From an uncultured Fibrobacter sp. (GTDB taxonomy: Bacteria; Fibrobacterota; Fibrobacteria; Fibrobacterales; Fibrobacteraceae): 50,305 bases of DNA. Within the stretch, counting starts at the first letter, position 1, and every line of letters begins with the position of its first letter. The stretch spans positions 31,843-82,147 of the forward strand of contig NZ_ONDD01000017.1 of assembly GCF_900316465.1 (NCBI RefSeq), given 5' to 3'. Below are positions 1-10,082 of this stretch, one piece after another. The position numbers were made by a program, and so were the translations under genes. Below the pieces are notes generated by a model. The model was given only the letters and a program-made list of their open reading frames with translations, ran no database searches and had not been told where the DNA came from.

Positions 1-3000
1 CGGGACATTGCGTAGGCGATTCCTGTGTGCCGAATCCTCCCGATACACTCTGTGTAGCATTCTGCGATGATCCTCCTCCGAGCACCGGCGATACGACTAA
101 GATTTTGACGCTGTCTGTCAAGGAAAATTCGCCGACCAACTATGTTGTGTTCGACTACTGGGTTGTTGACGAAGACGTGGGAGTCAACCATAAGGATACG
201 CTTGTTGCAACCATGAAGGACAGAAGCAATTCTGGCGCCGATTCCCTCTTCAAGATTGGAATGAAGAAGGTGAACGGCGAATGGAGAATGATTCTCTCCG
301 TGAAGGATGGTTCTAAACTCGATTACGAAAAGGTCAAGGATACCCATCACTTGACGGTTTACGTGAAGGATCCTGATGATAAAACCGCCTCCATGGGCGA
401 TTCGCTTCGCCGTATCGTTAAGATCGTCGACGTGAACGAAGCTCCGACTATTACGGGTGTTACTGATTTCAATAAGGATATCAAGGAGACTGACAAGGCT
501 AAATTCACCTTCTATCCTAAAGAAAACATGAAGAATGACGAAGCAATCGGTATTGTGATTGCTACAGACCCGGATACTATTAATAAGAATGAATTCGCTC
601 GCTTGGAATACTCTGTTGTTGATCCGAATGGCGATATTCCATTTGCTATGAAGGATTCCTTGCTTGTTGTTAAGGATTCTTCTAAGATGGATTATGAATC
701 GTCCAAGACTGAATATAAGTTCGATGTTCAGGTCGACAACTGCGAATGGGAAAAGAGCGGAAGCAAATATGTCAAGACAGACAGATGCCTTGATCCTGTT
801 ATTAAAACAGTAACTGTCAAGATTCAGAACGTCAATGAACCGCCGATCATTGTGATTGACGGCCCGGATGATCCGGATGGCGAAGACGATTCCAACAAGA
901 ACTGCATCGCCTTCTGTGATACCACCAGCCGTGGCGTTACGCCGACTGATACTTTGACCGTGGGTGTCAAGGAAAATCCGGAAAATCCGAATGGTACTAG
1001 GAAGATTGTTACTCCGACGGGTACGGTCTTGTTCCAGTACCATGTGGTTGATGAAGATACCGGCCATGTTGCTGGTGCAAAGGTTACGTGGTTCGATGTC
1101 GGTTCGACTATCCCGAGCGTAAGCACGAAGGGCTCTGACCTGTTTAAGATCGATTATAAGAATTCTGTGATTACTGTAACCGTCAACGATGAAAAACTCC
1201 TCGATTACGAAGCTCTCAGAAATGCAAGCTCTCGTAACGATCCGGATCCGGAATACACGATGGGTATTGTCGTGACTGACCCGAAGGGCATGGCCGATAC
1301 GCTCTATCGTACCATTCGCGTGACGGACGAAAACGAAAAGCCTCTGTTCGACGTATGGCCTCTCGTTATTACTGAAAACGGCAAGGTGCCTGATACTCTT
1401 GGTCACGTGGAACACCCGAGCGATATAGACTCCTTGTCTAGGAATTCGGAGCTGTTTGATAACTATCCCAAGATGACTGGTGGCAATATTGATTTGTTTG
1501 ATATTGTGCAGGATCCCAGCGATCTTATGAGAATCTTGCTTGTCACAGATAGCATTTTAGATTGTGAAAATGGTAAATATATCTGTGGACAGGATTCCGC
1601 ATATTGGGTTATCTTGACATACGGTGACACAACTTTGAATACAGTTTATACTGATAAACGTGTTCCTGTCAAGTTGATTGATTTGAATGAAGAACCTGAA
1701 ATCTTGACTGATACGCTTGGCGTCGATGAAAATTCTCCGAAGGGTACCGTTATCGATTCCATCAAGTGGTTTGATATTGACCGCTTCGATTCCGTGATGA
1801 CCTTCAAGATTGCGAAGGATCCGACCGGCTGCTTCGAAATCAACAGCCATACCGGTGTCGTGAGCGTCAAGAGAGAAAAGTGCCCCGGTCTTGACTACGA
1901 AAAGAATCCGACGGTTAAGATTGATGTCGCTATCACTGACCTGGTGGATGTTCCGGACAGCTTGTACGACGATAACTGCAAGTGTCAGTTGATCTCTGCC
2001 AAGAATGGTCCGATTACCACCACGAAGACGATTGTGGTCAACATCCACGATGTTAACGAACCGCCTTCTATTTCGGATAAGACGATTGCCGTTCCGGAAT
2101 CTACTACGGTTTGGACTGTTATCGATACGGTGAAGGCTACCGACCCGGATAAGAAGAAGGAATTCACCGACCTGACTTACACGATTGTGGACGGCGATTC
2201 CGCTGTGTTCATGATTGACCCGAAGAAGGGCATTGTGATCCTGAAGGATACTTTGGATTACGAATCCAAGAAGGAATACGTAATCTATGTTCAGGTGGAT
2301 GACGGCGAGTTCTACGATACCGCAAAGATCAAGATCAACGTGACGAACGTGATCGAACAGTCCGAAGTGATTATCACCAAGTACGAAAATCCGGATACGC
2401 TTTGGAACTACCCGGATACGGTATATACGAACAAGAAGGATGGCGTGATTACCTGGCGTCAGGATGGCGAAATCGTGTCGGCTGATACGACGCTCAAGAA
2501 GGGTAAGAATGTCATCGTGATTACCTATAAGGACCCGTCTAAGGACTTGCCGGGTAAGGATACCGTGGTCATCATGTACAACGACGAAATTCCGCTCGTT
2601 GAAGTGACCGCGAACCCGACTCACGTCAAGGCCGAAAACGTGTTCACGATTGTTGAAAATACGGGCTCTGCCGATACCAACATTTATGTGAACAAGGAAC
2701 GCGATTCCGTTTACGTCCACGTGAAGGATCCGGCTAACAAGCGCGATACTTCGTTCGCACTCGAAGTGAACCTTGAACCGGTGAAGGTGTCTGACGCAAC
2801 GCTCAAGAAGATTAATTCGATTGCGGACAGCAAGATTATGCTCGACGAAACTCCGTCTGGTGGCGTAACCCGTACCGCTGTCAACAGTGATTCCGAAAAG
2901 CGCTCTTACGTGCAGCTTGTCGGTAGCGATACTGTGACCGTGTCTTACATGGTTACACTTGATGGCGAACCGATCAAGGTGCCGGTAATCAACTCCAAGG

Positions 3001-4445
3001 GCAAGGAAGAATCAGTTGAAGTCATTACGGTGACCTACAAGACCATGGTCGGCGACCAGGAAGTTGAAGTCTCTTACATCGCTGACGCCATGACTGGTGA
3101 AATCTATGCCAAGGGTCCGAACGGCGAACTCATGGTCCAGGGTGCTTCTTCGAAGAGCTCCAAGTCCGGCAAGGGCAAGGATTCCGAAAAGAACTCCAAC
3201 GTGAGCGAAGGCATCTTCTCTGTGACGACGGTGAAGATCGACCAGCTGGGCAGCCCGATGGTTGTGTCTTACGCAATCGACGAGAAGGGTAACATGGTCA
3301 AGAACGCCGAAGGCGACATTGGCTACGCTGTGACCTACTCTTACAAGAACATCTATGGCAACATTGCAACCGAATCCGTGTTCATTGTGCTTGACCAGAC
3401 TGTTCCGACTGTCGAAATCCTATCTCCGGTGATGTACTCCGTCGTTCGTTCGAACTTCGTAGACGTCAAGTGGACTGTGAACGGTATCGAACAGGATTCT
3501 CTGGTAATCCAGGGTCTTGAAAAGGGACCGAATATCATCGTGCGCTTCTACCGCGACAAGGCGGGTAACACTGCCTCTGATACGGTGTCTGTCATGATGA
3601 AGGATTCCAAGAGCGTCGCTATCGCTGTGGAACAGCCTGTCACCGAAATCGACAAGGATAAGGTCGAAGAATACTATTCTGTGAACCCGCCGAAGAAGGG
3701 CCAGACCTTCGCTGTAAGCGTCAAGAACCCCTCTACGGGCAAGGAAGTTGAAACCATGATCGGTGGCCATGTCAAGAACAAGGAAGGCAGTGGTGAAGAA
3801 CCGTATCCGGGAATGGAAGAAGGTCACTTGGGCCCGACTCTCGCCTTGGATATCAAGCTGCCGGTGATTGTTCCGAAGGAAGGCTATGGTACCGTGAGCG
3901 GCTTGGCCACCTTGGATGACCTCGTTGTGTCTGACGGCATGATCCCGCTCGAAGGTGTGGACGCTGACAACGCAACCAAGATTTCTGTCGAAGAATACGT
4001 TGAAAAGTTCTGCGAAGACGGAGTCAAGGTCCCGAGCGATATCAGTCAGTTCAACCTGTATGATTCCAGGCTGCACGCCAAGATTTGGGTGTACACCTCT
4101 CTGGGTGGCTTCGTGGATTACTTCAACTTCAAGCAGGATTTGAACGACCCGAGCTTTACGGATGAAGCTGGCGTGCTCAAACTGTACTTTGAACAGAAAC
4201 CGGACAAGCACGGCTTTGTGAAGGCTGATAACGGCAAGCAGTACGCTACCGGCGCCTACGTCTACAAGGTCGAAGCCACGATTCGTTCGAAGCTCCGTTG
4301 TACGCTCCCGTCTGCTGATTTCGATGCCAAGCTGTACAAGGAAACTGGCGATGGCTTTGGACGTTCCGCAAAGCGCAAGGGTGACGTCATCAAGAATAAG
4401 GACGAACTCTTGAAGTCCTTCGGTTATCGCCGTCCGCAGAATTAA
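1..4445 (+). CDS. Cadherin-repeat surface protein, 5'-truncated by the window edge
   Basis: The frame is open to the left edge (residues GHCVGDSC precede the first possible start, a GTG at 27), so the gene begins outside the window and about 1,480 C-terminal residues are visible. They contain several cadherin-type repeats: Asp/Asn-x-Asn-Glu-x-Pro calcium-binding linkers near nucleotides 430, 828, 1325, 1680 and 2050, each preceded by a conserved LDYE-type strand. A short C(V/I)AFCD motif occurs at the start and again near 900, marking module boundaries. After about 2400 come Ig-like stretches, a Ser/Lys/Gly-rich segment near 3150, and a C-terminal region with a GAYVYKVEATI strand like the FlgD/Ig-like ends of secreted proteins. 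Likely an extracellular adhesion or cell-surface protein; the substrate is unknown. A rho-independent terminator follows directly. The cadherin call is firm, the role is inferred. Confidence 0.85.
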   Translation, partial: GHCVGDSCVPNPPDTLCVAFCDDPPPSTGDTTKILTLSVKENSPTNYVVFDYWVVDEDVGVNHKDTLVATMKDRSNSGADSLFKIGMKKVNGEWRMILSVKDGSKLDYEKVKDTHHLTVYVKDPDDKTASMGDSLRRIVKIVDVNEAPTITGVTDFNKDIKETDKAKFTFYPKENMKNDEAIGIVIATDPDTINKNEFARLEYSVVDPNGDIPFAMKDSLLVVKDSSKMDYESSKTEYKFDVQVDNCEWEKSGSKYVKTDRCLDPVIKTVTVKIQNVNEPPIIVIDGPDDPDGEDDSNKNCIAFCDTTSRGVTPTDTLTVGVKENPENPNGTRKIVTPTGTVLFQYHVVDEDTGHVAGAKVTWFDVGSTIPSVSTKGSDLFKIDYKNSVITVTVNDEKLLDYEALRNASSRNDPDPEYTMGIVVTDPKGMADTLYRTIRVTDENEKPLFDVWPLVITENGKVPDTLGHVEHPSDIDSLSRNSELFDNYPKMTGGNIDLFDIVQDPSDLMRILLVTDSILDCENGKYICGQDSAYWVILTYGDTTLNTVYTDKRVPVKLIDLNEEPEILTDTLGVDENSPKGTVIDSIKWFDIDRFDSVMTFKIAKDPTGCFEINSHTGVVSVKREKCPGLDYEKNPTVKIDVAITDLVDVPDSLYDDNCKCQLISAKNGPITTTKTIVVNIHDVNEPPSISDKTIAVPESTTVWTVIDTVKATDPDKKKEFTDLTYTIVDGDSAVFMIDPKKGIVILKDTLDYESKKEYVIYVQVDDGEFYDTAKIKINVTNVIEQSEVIITKYENPDTLWNYPDTVYTNKKDGVITWRQDGEIVSADTTLKKGKNVIVITYKDPSKDLPGKDTVVIMYNDEIPLVEVTANPTHVKAENVFTIVENTGSADTNIYVNKERDSVYVHVKDPANKRDTSFALEVNLEPVKVSDATLKKINSIADSKIMLDETPSGGVTRTAVNSDSEKRSYVQLVGSDTVTVSYMVTLDGEPIKVPVINSKGKEESVEVITVTYKTMVGDQEVEVSYIADAMTGEIYAKGPNGELMVQGASSKSSKSGKGKDSEKNSNVSEGIFSVTTVKIDQLGSPMVVSYAIDEKGNMVKNAEGDIGYAVTYSYKNIYGNIATESVFIVLDQTVPTVEILSPVMYSVVRSNFVDVKWTVNGIEQDSLVIQGLEKGPNIIVRFYRDKAGNTASDTVSVMMKDSKSVAIAVEQPVTEIDKDKVEEYYSVNPPKKGQTFAVSVKNPSTGKEVETMIGGHVKNKEGSGEEPYPGMEEGHLGPTLALDIKLPVIVPKEGYGTVSGLATLDDLVVSDGMIPLEGVDADNATKISVEEYVEKFCEDGVKVPSDISQFNLYDSRLHAKIWVYTSLGGFVDYFNFKQDLNDPSFTDEAGVLKLYFEQKPDKHGFVKADNGKQYATGAYVYKVEATIRSKLRCTLPSADFDAKLYKETGDGFGRSAKRKGDVIKNKDELLKSFGYRRPQN

Positions 4446-4480
4446 TTCTTAAAAAAAATTAACCTGTTGAAATAAATAGA

Positions 4481-4510
4481 CCCCGGCCTAGCCGGGGTTT
4501 TCTGTTTTTT
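4481..4510 (+). terminator. Rho-independent terminator after the cadherin gene
   Basis: A perfect 7-bp GC-rich stem (CCCCGGC / GCCGGGG) with a CTA loop is followed by TTTTCTGTTTTTT. It lies 35 bp after the stop codon and ends before the next gene's ribosome-binding site. Confidence 0.92.
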
Positions 4511-4557
4511 ACATACAAAAAGTGTATCTTTTACCCCATAAATCCAAGGAATTAGAA

Positions 4558-7500
4558 ATGGAAAAACATCAAGGTTCTTTCGCTTTTTACGGGGTCGTTT
4601 TTTCACAGGTCGCTTCGACCACGGCTCTTATCGCCCTCTTGGAATTGGTGCTTAACCGTTTGCATTTGTTTGAATCGAGCGACAGTTCGTTTATAGTCCT
4701 GCACCTCTTGATTCTTTTGCCGTGCGTGCTGCTTGTAACGCCCGCCGGCTATTTCTCGGACAAGTATCCCAAGGAACGCGTGTTGCGCATTACGTCGCTG
4801 CTTATGATCCCGGCTGTGGGCGTGTTCGGTGTGGCAGCGTATATCGGAAGTATGACATTTGTGTTTGCGGCTGCGGCCCTTTTCTTTGTGCTGCAGGCCA
4901 TTGCCTCGCCGGCAAAAAGCGGCTACCTCAAGGAACTGGTGGGCGTGCGCATGCTTGCAAATGGCGCCGGCCGCTTTACGATCGTTACCTTCGTAAGTTT
5001 GCTGTTGTCTGCTGCGGCGACCGCGGTGGCGTTTGAACAGATTGCTCCGCAGACGCTTGACTTTGCCCACTTGATGCAGGGCGTGCTCCCGATTATTGCG
5101 GGCATTGCCGTCGTGGAACTCCTTGGTACCGTGTTCGCATTTGCAATCCCCTCTATTGGCGCCTACGACGCCGAAATGAAGTTCCCCTGGAGCCGTTACT
5201 ACAACTTTGCCTTTACACGCCGCAAGTTCAAGAAGGCCTGGAAGAACCGTGCGCTCCGCCAGTCGATTATTGGCCTTTCGATGTTCTGGGTCATGATTTT
5301 CTTGCTGTTGTTCATTGTGCAAGACATGTTCGGTTCGGGCTCGCTGTTTGATAAGGACTTGATGGCGAACTATGCGATTGTGGGGACGATTGTGGGCCTG
5401 GTGCTTGGTTCTTACTACGCCATGCGCATGTCCAAGGCCTTTATTGAAATGGGACTTATTCCGCTGGGTACGGCCGGTGCTGCCGCCTTGATTCTGATTA
5501 TTCCGTTTATTCCGCGCCCCTATAATGCGATTGCGTTTGCCTTGCTCGGTTTCTGTGGCGGTTTGTATGCGCTTCCGATGTTTGCGATGCTCTTGTACAA
5601 TACTAAGCCGCGTTCGGCTGGCCACGTGCTTTCGATTAGCAATGCGGTGCAGAACATTTGCATTATCGCTTTTGACGTGCTTTTGATGGTGGCGCTTAAG
5701 TACTTGAACTTTGGGCGCATGGACTTGTTCTTTATTTTGGGTATTTTCTGCTTGGCAGGTACGGTGTGGGCGCTTTGGGCCATGCCGCATACATTGCTCC
5801 GCCAGTTGTTGCGCTCGGCGCTTTCGATTCATTACAAGTTCTTGGTGTCGGGTGTGCAAAATATTCCGTGGGAAGGCCCGGTACTGTTGGTGGGTAACCA
5901 TATTTCGTACATCGACTGGGCTCTGATCCAGATGGCAAGCCCGAGGCCCATGCGCTTTGTGATTACGCGCAGACCGTATGAAAAGTGGTATGTGCGCCTG
6001 CTGCTTTCGCAGATGAAGACGATCAACTTGGATATTTCGAACCCGGCTCCTGCGATGGAAAGTGCGCGCCGTGCGCTGTTGCGTGGTGAAGCTGTTGTGA
6101 TGTTCCCCGAAAATGCAATGACTTCGACCGGTAACATGAACCGCTTTAGACTTGATTATTCGGCGGCTATTCGCGATGTGCCTAAGGTTAAGTTGTTGCC
6201 GTTCTATGTGCAGGGCCTGTGGGGTAGTTCGTATTCTATGGCCGACGCTGGCTTTAAGGACTTGGTGCATTCGGGCGGGCGTATTGTGACGGTTGCTTTT
6301 GGTAACGAGCTCCCGCTCGAAGCCGACCCGGTAACGATCAAGCGCGCCGTGCAGGAACTTTCTATTACCGCTTGGGAAACCTATATCCGCAAGCTCCGTC
6401 CGGTGGCCTCTGCCTGGATTCGTACGGCAAAGAAGGTGGGGAGTGGTCCTTCGGTGTATAGCCCCGACGGCAAGCACTTGTCGGCCCATACGCTTACGAC
6501 TGCGGTTCTTTCTTTTGCCAAGGTTATTGATAAATTAACTATCGGCGAAAAGCAGGTGGGTGTGTTGATTCCGCCTTCGGGCCCGGGCATTATTGCCAAC
6601 ATGGCATGCCTTGTGCGCGGTAAGACGGTTTACAACCTGAACTACACCAATACGCCCGAAACCATGGACTATTGCTGTGGCGTTGCCGATGTCAAGAGCA
6701 TTATTACCGCCAAGGTCTTTGTCGAAAAGCTGAAGCAGAAGGGCATTAACATGGACATTCTGCTTTCGAAGTACAAAGTATACTACATGGAAGACCTGAA
6801 GGAAATGATTCCGAAGAGTGCCTTGATTCTCAACTTCTTGAGAGTGCTCGTGTTGCCTGCTTGGTACTTGGAACTAAGATTCTTCAAGAAAGTGACGCTT
6901 GACGATGTGGCCACGGTTATCTTTAGTTCGGGCTCCGAAGGTAGGCCGAAGGGCGTGGAACTCACGCATTACAACTTGATGGGTAACATTAAACAGTGCG
7001 AAAGCGTGCTGAACCCTTGCCAAGACGACGTGTTCTTGGGTTCGCTCCCGCTGTTCCATGCGTTCGGTTTTTCGATTACGACCATGCTTTGCCTTGTTGA
7101 AGGTGTGCCGGTGGCCACCTGCCCTGATCCGACCGATGCAAAGCTTGTGTCGCGTATTTGTGCTCAGTTCAAGGTGTCATTCATGGTGGCGACGGGCACG
7201 TTCCTGCGCATGTGGGGTGTGAACCGCGCGGTACACCCGCTGATGTTTGCAAGCGTGCGCCGCATTTACGCCGGTGCCGAAAAGATTCGCGAAGATGTTC
7301 GCCAGCTTTACCGCACCAAATTCAAACTTGAAATCTTTGAAGGCTTCGGCTGTACCGAGACGACTCCTGTGGCTGCCGTGAATACCAAGGACACCTTGAT
7401 GGATGATTACAAGACCGTGCTGGTGGGTAACAAGCCGGGTACTGTGGGCGCACCGCTGCCGGGTACGCAGTTCCGTATTGTAGACCCCGATACCATGGAA

Positions 7501-8010
7501 GAATTGCCCATTGGCGAAGATGGCTTGATTTTGATCGGTGGTGCCCAGATTATGAAGGGCTACCTCAAGAACCCCGAAAAGACCGCTCAGGCAATTGCGA
7601 TTATCAATGGCCGCCGTTGGTACAAGACGGGCGACAAGGGCCACGTAGACGAAGACGGCTACCTCACCATTGTAGACCGCTATAGCCGTTTTGCAAAGCT
7701 CGGCGGTGAAATGGTGAGCTTGGGCTCGGTTGACTTCAAGATTTCGGAAACGACATTCTTTGAAGGCGTGGACCACTTTACGGTGGCCGTGCCCGATGGC
7801 TCCAAGGGCGAAAAGATTGCCCTGTTGTTTGCAGGCGATATTTCTGAAGACGAGGCCAAGGATAGGCTCAAGCAGGTGGGGCTTCCGCCGCTGATGCAGC
7901 CTTCTTACGTGCTTAAACTGGACGATTTGCCCAAATTGGGCTCCGGAAAGTGCGATTTCCAGACCGGTAAGAAGATTGCCATGGAAAGATTGGGCCTTAA
8001 AAACGACTAG
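4558..8010 (+). CDS. Trifunctional MFS transporter / PlsC acyltransferase / acyl-ACP synthetase (LplT-Aas fusion)
   Basis: A 1,150-residue inner-membrane protein likely to import and re-acylate lysophospholipids. Residues ~1-415 are a 12-helix MFS domain like LplT. Residues ~425-640 are a PlsC-type acyltransferase with the HX4D catalytic motif NHISYID (His448, Asp453) and a FPENAMTSTG motif. Residues ~650-1150 are an AMP-forming ligase with the P-loop-like SSGSEGRPKG (~789-799), a GFGCTE motif and a YKTGD motif. In E. coli these activities are split between LplT and Aas; fused versions of this length are known in other bacteria. The ATG at 4558 is chosen because AAGGA lies 7 nt upstream; a GTG at 4522 would add 12 residues that do not fit. 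The SUI1-like gene follows 9 bp downstream, probably in the same operon. Confidence 0.9.
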   Translation: MEKHQGSFAFYGVVFSQVASTTALIALLELVLNRLHLFESSDSSFIVLHLLILLPCVLLVTPAGYFSDKYPKERVLRITSLLMIPAVGVFGVAAYIGSMTFVFAAAALFFVLQAIASPAKSGYLKELVGVRMLANGAGRFTIVTFVSLLLSAAATAVAFEQIAPQTLDFAHLMQGVLPIIAGIAVVELLGTVFAFAIPSIGAYDAEMKFPWSRYYNFAFTRRKFKKAWKNRALRQSIIGLSMFWVMIFLLLFIVQDMFGSGSLFDKDLMANYAIVGTIVGLVLGSYYAMRMSKAFIEMGLIPLGTAGAAALILIIPFIPRPYNAIAFALLGFCGGLYALPMFAMLLYNTKPRSAGHVLSISNAVQNICIIAFDVLLMVALKYLNFGRMDLFFILGIFCLAGTVWALWAMPHTLLRQLLRSALSIHYKFLVSGVQNIPWEGPVLLVGNHISYIDWALIQMASPRPMRFVITRRPYEKWYVRLLLSQMKTINLDISNPAPAMESARRALLRGEAVVMFPENAMTSTGNMNRFRLDYSAAIRDVPKVKLLPFYVQGLWGSSYSMADAGFKDLVHSGGRIVTVAFGNELPLEADPVTIKRAVQELSITAWETYIRKLRPVASAWIRTAKKVGSGPSVYSPDGKHLSAHTLTTAVLSFAKVIDKLTIGEKQVGVLIPPSGPGIIANMACLVRGKTVYNLNYTNTPETMDYCCGVADVKSIITAKVFVEKLKQKGINMDILLSKYKVYYMEDLKEMIPKSALILNFLRVLVLPAWYLELRFFKKVTLDDVATVIFSSGSEGRPKGVELTHYNLMGNIKQCESVLNPCQDDVFLGSLPLFHAFGFSITTMLCLVEGVPVATCPDPTDAKLVSRICAQFKVSFMVATGTFLRMWGVNRAVHPLMFASVRRIYAGAEKIREDVRQLYRTKFKLEIFEGFGCTETTPVAAVNTKDTLMDDYKTVLVGNKPGTVGAPLPGTQFRIVDPDTMEELPIGEDGLILIGGAQIMKGYLKNPEKTAQAIAIINGRRWYKTGDKGHVDEDGYLTIVDRYSRFAKLGGEMVSLGSVDFKISETTFFEGVDHFTVAVPDGSKGEKIALLFAGDISEDEAKDRLKQVGLPPLMQPSYVLKLDDLPKLGSGKCDFQTGKKIAMERLGLKND

Positions 8011-8019
8011 AGGTTAGTA

Positions 8020-8349
8020 ATGGGTATCGAAGAACGTTCTACATTGGTCTATTCAACCGCTTTAGGGGGCCGCGTCAAGCAAGAAAAGCCCAAAGCGGAG
8101 CGTCCGCAAGGCGATGGTGTGGTAAGAATCCAACTCAAGCGCCTTGGGGGCGGAAAAATGGCCAGTGTAGTGACTGGAGTGCCGCTCGATGAAGCCGAAC
8201 TCAAGGAATTGGGCCGTGAACTCAAGCAAAAGTGCGGGGTAGGCGGCTCGGTCAAGGATTTTGTAATCGAAATTCAGGGCGATAAGCGGAATCTGCTAAA
8301 AACAGAACTAGAAAAGCGCGGATATACCGTAAAACTCGCTGGTGGCTAA
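8020..8349 (+). CDS. SUI1/YciH-family translation factor-like protein
   Basis: 109 residues. The C-terminal ~75 residues match the SUI1/eIF1 fold: VRIQLKRLGGGKMASVVTG, then a GVGGSVKD loop and a final strand ending near RGYTVKLAGG. The bacterial homologue YciH is implicated in start-codon discrimination or stress-related translation control. The N-terminal ~30 residues are charged and probably unstructured. AGAGG precedes the ATG by about 7 nt and the gene starts 9 bp after the fusion protein's stop, so co-transcription is likely although no functional link is evident. About 100 AT-rich bases with no clear terminator follow. Confidence 0.85.
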   Translation: MGIEERSTLVYSTALGGRVKQEKPKAERPQGDGVVRIQLKRLGGGKMASVVTGVPLDEAELKELGRELKQKCGVGGSVKDFVIEIQGDKRNLLKTELEKRGYTVKLAGG

Positions 8350-8450
8350 AAAAAGCCGTTTTTGGGCTTGATTTATATCACCTTGTAAAAAAAAGTAATG
8401 CTTTTTGCGTAAAAAAAGAATATCTTTTTACTTGATATAGAAAGGGGCAC

Positions 8451-10082
8451 ATGATGGTCAGAGTTTCCATTTCAAGTAAAACATTTTTACGCTCAATGAT
8501 GATTCTTGCCGTAATGCCGGCAATGGTATTTTCTGCGACTGCGGTCGGTAAAGTCCGTATGACTTTGGGCGAAGTAGACCGTTGGAAAGCTAAACAGAAT
8601 GAATGGACTGCAATTAGGACTGGTGTCAAGATTTATCAGTCCGACAAGGTGCGTACGGGTGTCGAATCCGAAGTCGTGTTCGGACTTCCTGACGGTAGTT
8701 CCATTATGATTGGTGAAAACACCATCGTCGAAATGGAAAAGCTGTTTGAACCCAACGACGAAGGCGGTTTTGAAACCAAGATCGATGTTGAAAAGGGTTT
8801 CTTGAACTTTGCCGTCCACAAACTCAAAAACAAAAAATCCAAGTTTATCTTTAAGACCGGAACCGCAACTGCATCGATTCGCGGTACCGAAGGTTATATT
8901 GGTGGCGAAGGCGTATTCTTTGCTGGCCTTAAGACCGGTAAACTCGAAATTACCCCCGCAGGCTCCGACAAGCCGGTGTTTATTGGCGCAGGCGAAACCA
9001 CGTTCGGAACCGATTCTCTGGTGGTCGTAAAGCTCGCGTCTTCGGGCGAGGCCCGCTTTGCCAAGCGTTTGAGCAAGATTTTGGAAGACAAGTCTAAGTC
9101 GGTAAAGGACTTGCAGGCTGAATTGCAGAAGGCCGACTCTACCTTCCAGCAAGAACTTCGCGAAGAAGCCCAGAAGGCTGCCGCGACACTTCCGGCAAAT
9201 GGTTTTGTCGTAAGCACGACTTCTCCGGTAGAAATCTGCGAAGGCGGTCTTTCGATTGAAGGTTCTTACCGTACCTCTGACGAAAATGCATCGCTGGTCT
9301 TGAAGGTGGGCAAGGGCTTTACCTCGAATAACTTGATTCGCGCTGCCGACGACAAGGCTCACACCTTCTCCGAAAAGATTGCCATTAGCGACGAAAACGG
9401 TCTTTGGACTGCCGACAAGGCAACTTTGGAATTCAAGGGCGCTGGCCTCACGAGTTCCAAGACGATTGACTTGCAGATCAATAAGGCATGCCCCGAAGTG
9501 AATACCAAGGCTCCGACCGCGTCGATTTCTTCTTACGATTCCTTGCACTGCGTTGCAAACGTGTCGGTGGGCGACATGAAGAACGATGCTGCCGTGATGG
9601 CTATTGAATCGGATGGTAGCCAGATTTCGGAAGAAGCGATTACCAAGAATGCCCAGAAGAGAATTAAACTCCAGAAGGGTCGCCATGAATACGTAGTCCG
9701 TGTCGAAGACCAGGCCGCCAACAAGGTCGAAGTCACAAAGACCATGGGCTGCTACCCCAACAAGCGATTCACTATCGATGTCTTTGGAGAGCCTCACGAA
9801 ATCTTGAAGGTTCCGCCTCCGCCGCAAGATATTCCGGACCACATTTCGCAAACGCTCCAGTTTAGAATCCGGATACCTGAAAACGATCCTGAGTACTTGA
9901 ACAAGGTGACAGTCCGCTTTAACGGAAAGATTATCTTGCAGGAGTCGTTGACACAGATTCATACTTTGGATTACCAAATTCCGGTCATGGTTTCGCGAGG
10001 TGCGAAAAATCATGTAGATATCGAAGTCGTCCACAAGAGTGGTTACACGGCTAAAGCTAAGAAGGATTACGAGGTGCGTTGA
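8451..10082 (+). CDS. FecR-domain secreted protein
   Basis: 543 residues. A signal peptide covers residues ~1-29 (basic start, hydrophobic core, cleavage near FSATA). It is followed by a FecR domain (~35-200): a first strand KVRMTLGEVDRW, the KVRTGVESEVVFGLPDG segment, and the characteristic TASIRGTEGYIGG near 145. A short coiled-coil or helical stretch around 200-245 precedes two or three Ig-like beta domains to the C-terminus. No transmembrane anti-sigma segment is present, so this looks like a periplasmic or surface FecR-like protein rather than a classical sigma-factor regulator. It has AAAGGGG before tandem ATGATG start codons. The stop codon overlaps the next start (TGATG), indicating translational coupling with the barrel protein. 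Confidence 0.8.
   Translation: MMVRVSISSKTFLRSMMILAVMPAMVFSATAVGKVRMTLGEVDRWKAKQNEWTAIRTGVKIYQSDKVRTGVESEVVFGLPDGSSIMIGENTIVEMEKLFEPNDEGGFETKIDVEKGFLNFAVHKLKNKKSKFIFKTGTATASIRGTEGYIGGEGVFFAGLKTGKLEITPAGSDKPVFIGAGETTFGTDSLVVVKLASSGEARFAKRLSKILEDKSKSVKDLQAELQKADSTFQQELREEAQKAAATLPANGFVVSTTSPVEICEGGLSIEGSYRTSDENASLVLKVGKGFTSNNLIRAADDKAHTFSEKIAISDENGLWTADKATLEFKGAGLTSSKTIDLQINKACPEVNTKAPTASISSYDSLHCVANVSVGDMKNDAAVMAIESDGSQISEEAITKNAQKRIKLQKGRHEYVVRVEDQAANKVEVTKTMGCYPNKRFTIDVFGEPHEILKVPPPPQDIPDHISQTLQFRIRIPENDPEYLNKVTVRFNGKIILQESLTQIHTLDYQIPVMVSRGAKNHVDIEVVHKSGYTAKAKKDYEVR

Noticed and set aside
1557..2720. Long minus-strand open frame (387 codons) inside the cadherin gene
   Set aside because: Antisense to a well-supported gene, no start signals, low-complexity composition (His, Asn, Arg, Val rich) typical of a mirrored frame.
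4603..6489. Minus-strand open frame of 628 codons opposite the MFS/PlsC fusion
   Set aside because: His/Arg/Gln-rich antisense reading of a clear transporter domain; a by-product of codon bias.
8349..8375. AAGCC-GTTTTTG-GGCTT hairpin after the SUI1-like gene as a terminator
   Set aside because: Only a 5-bp stem with no T-run after it.
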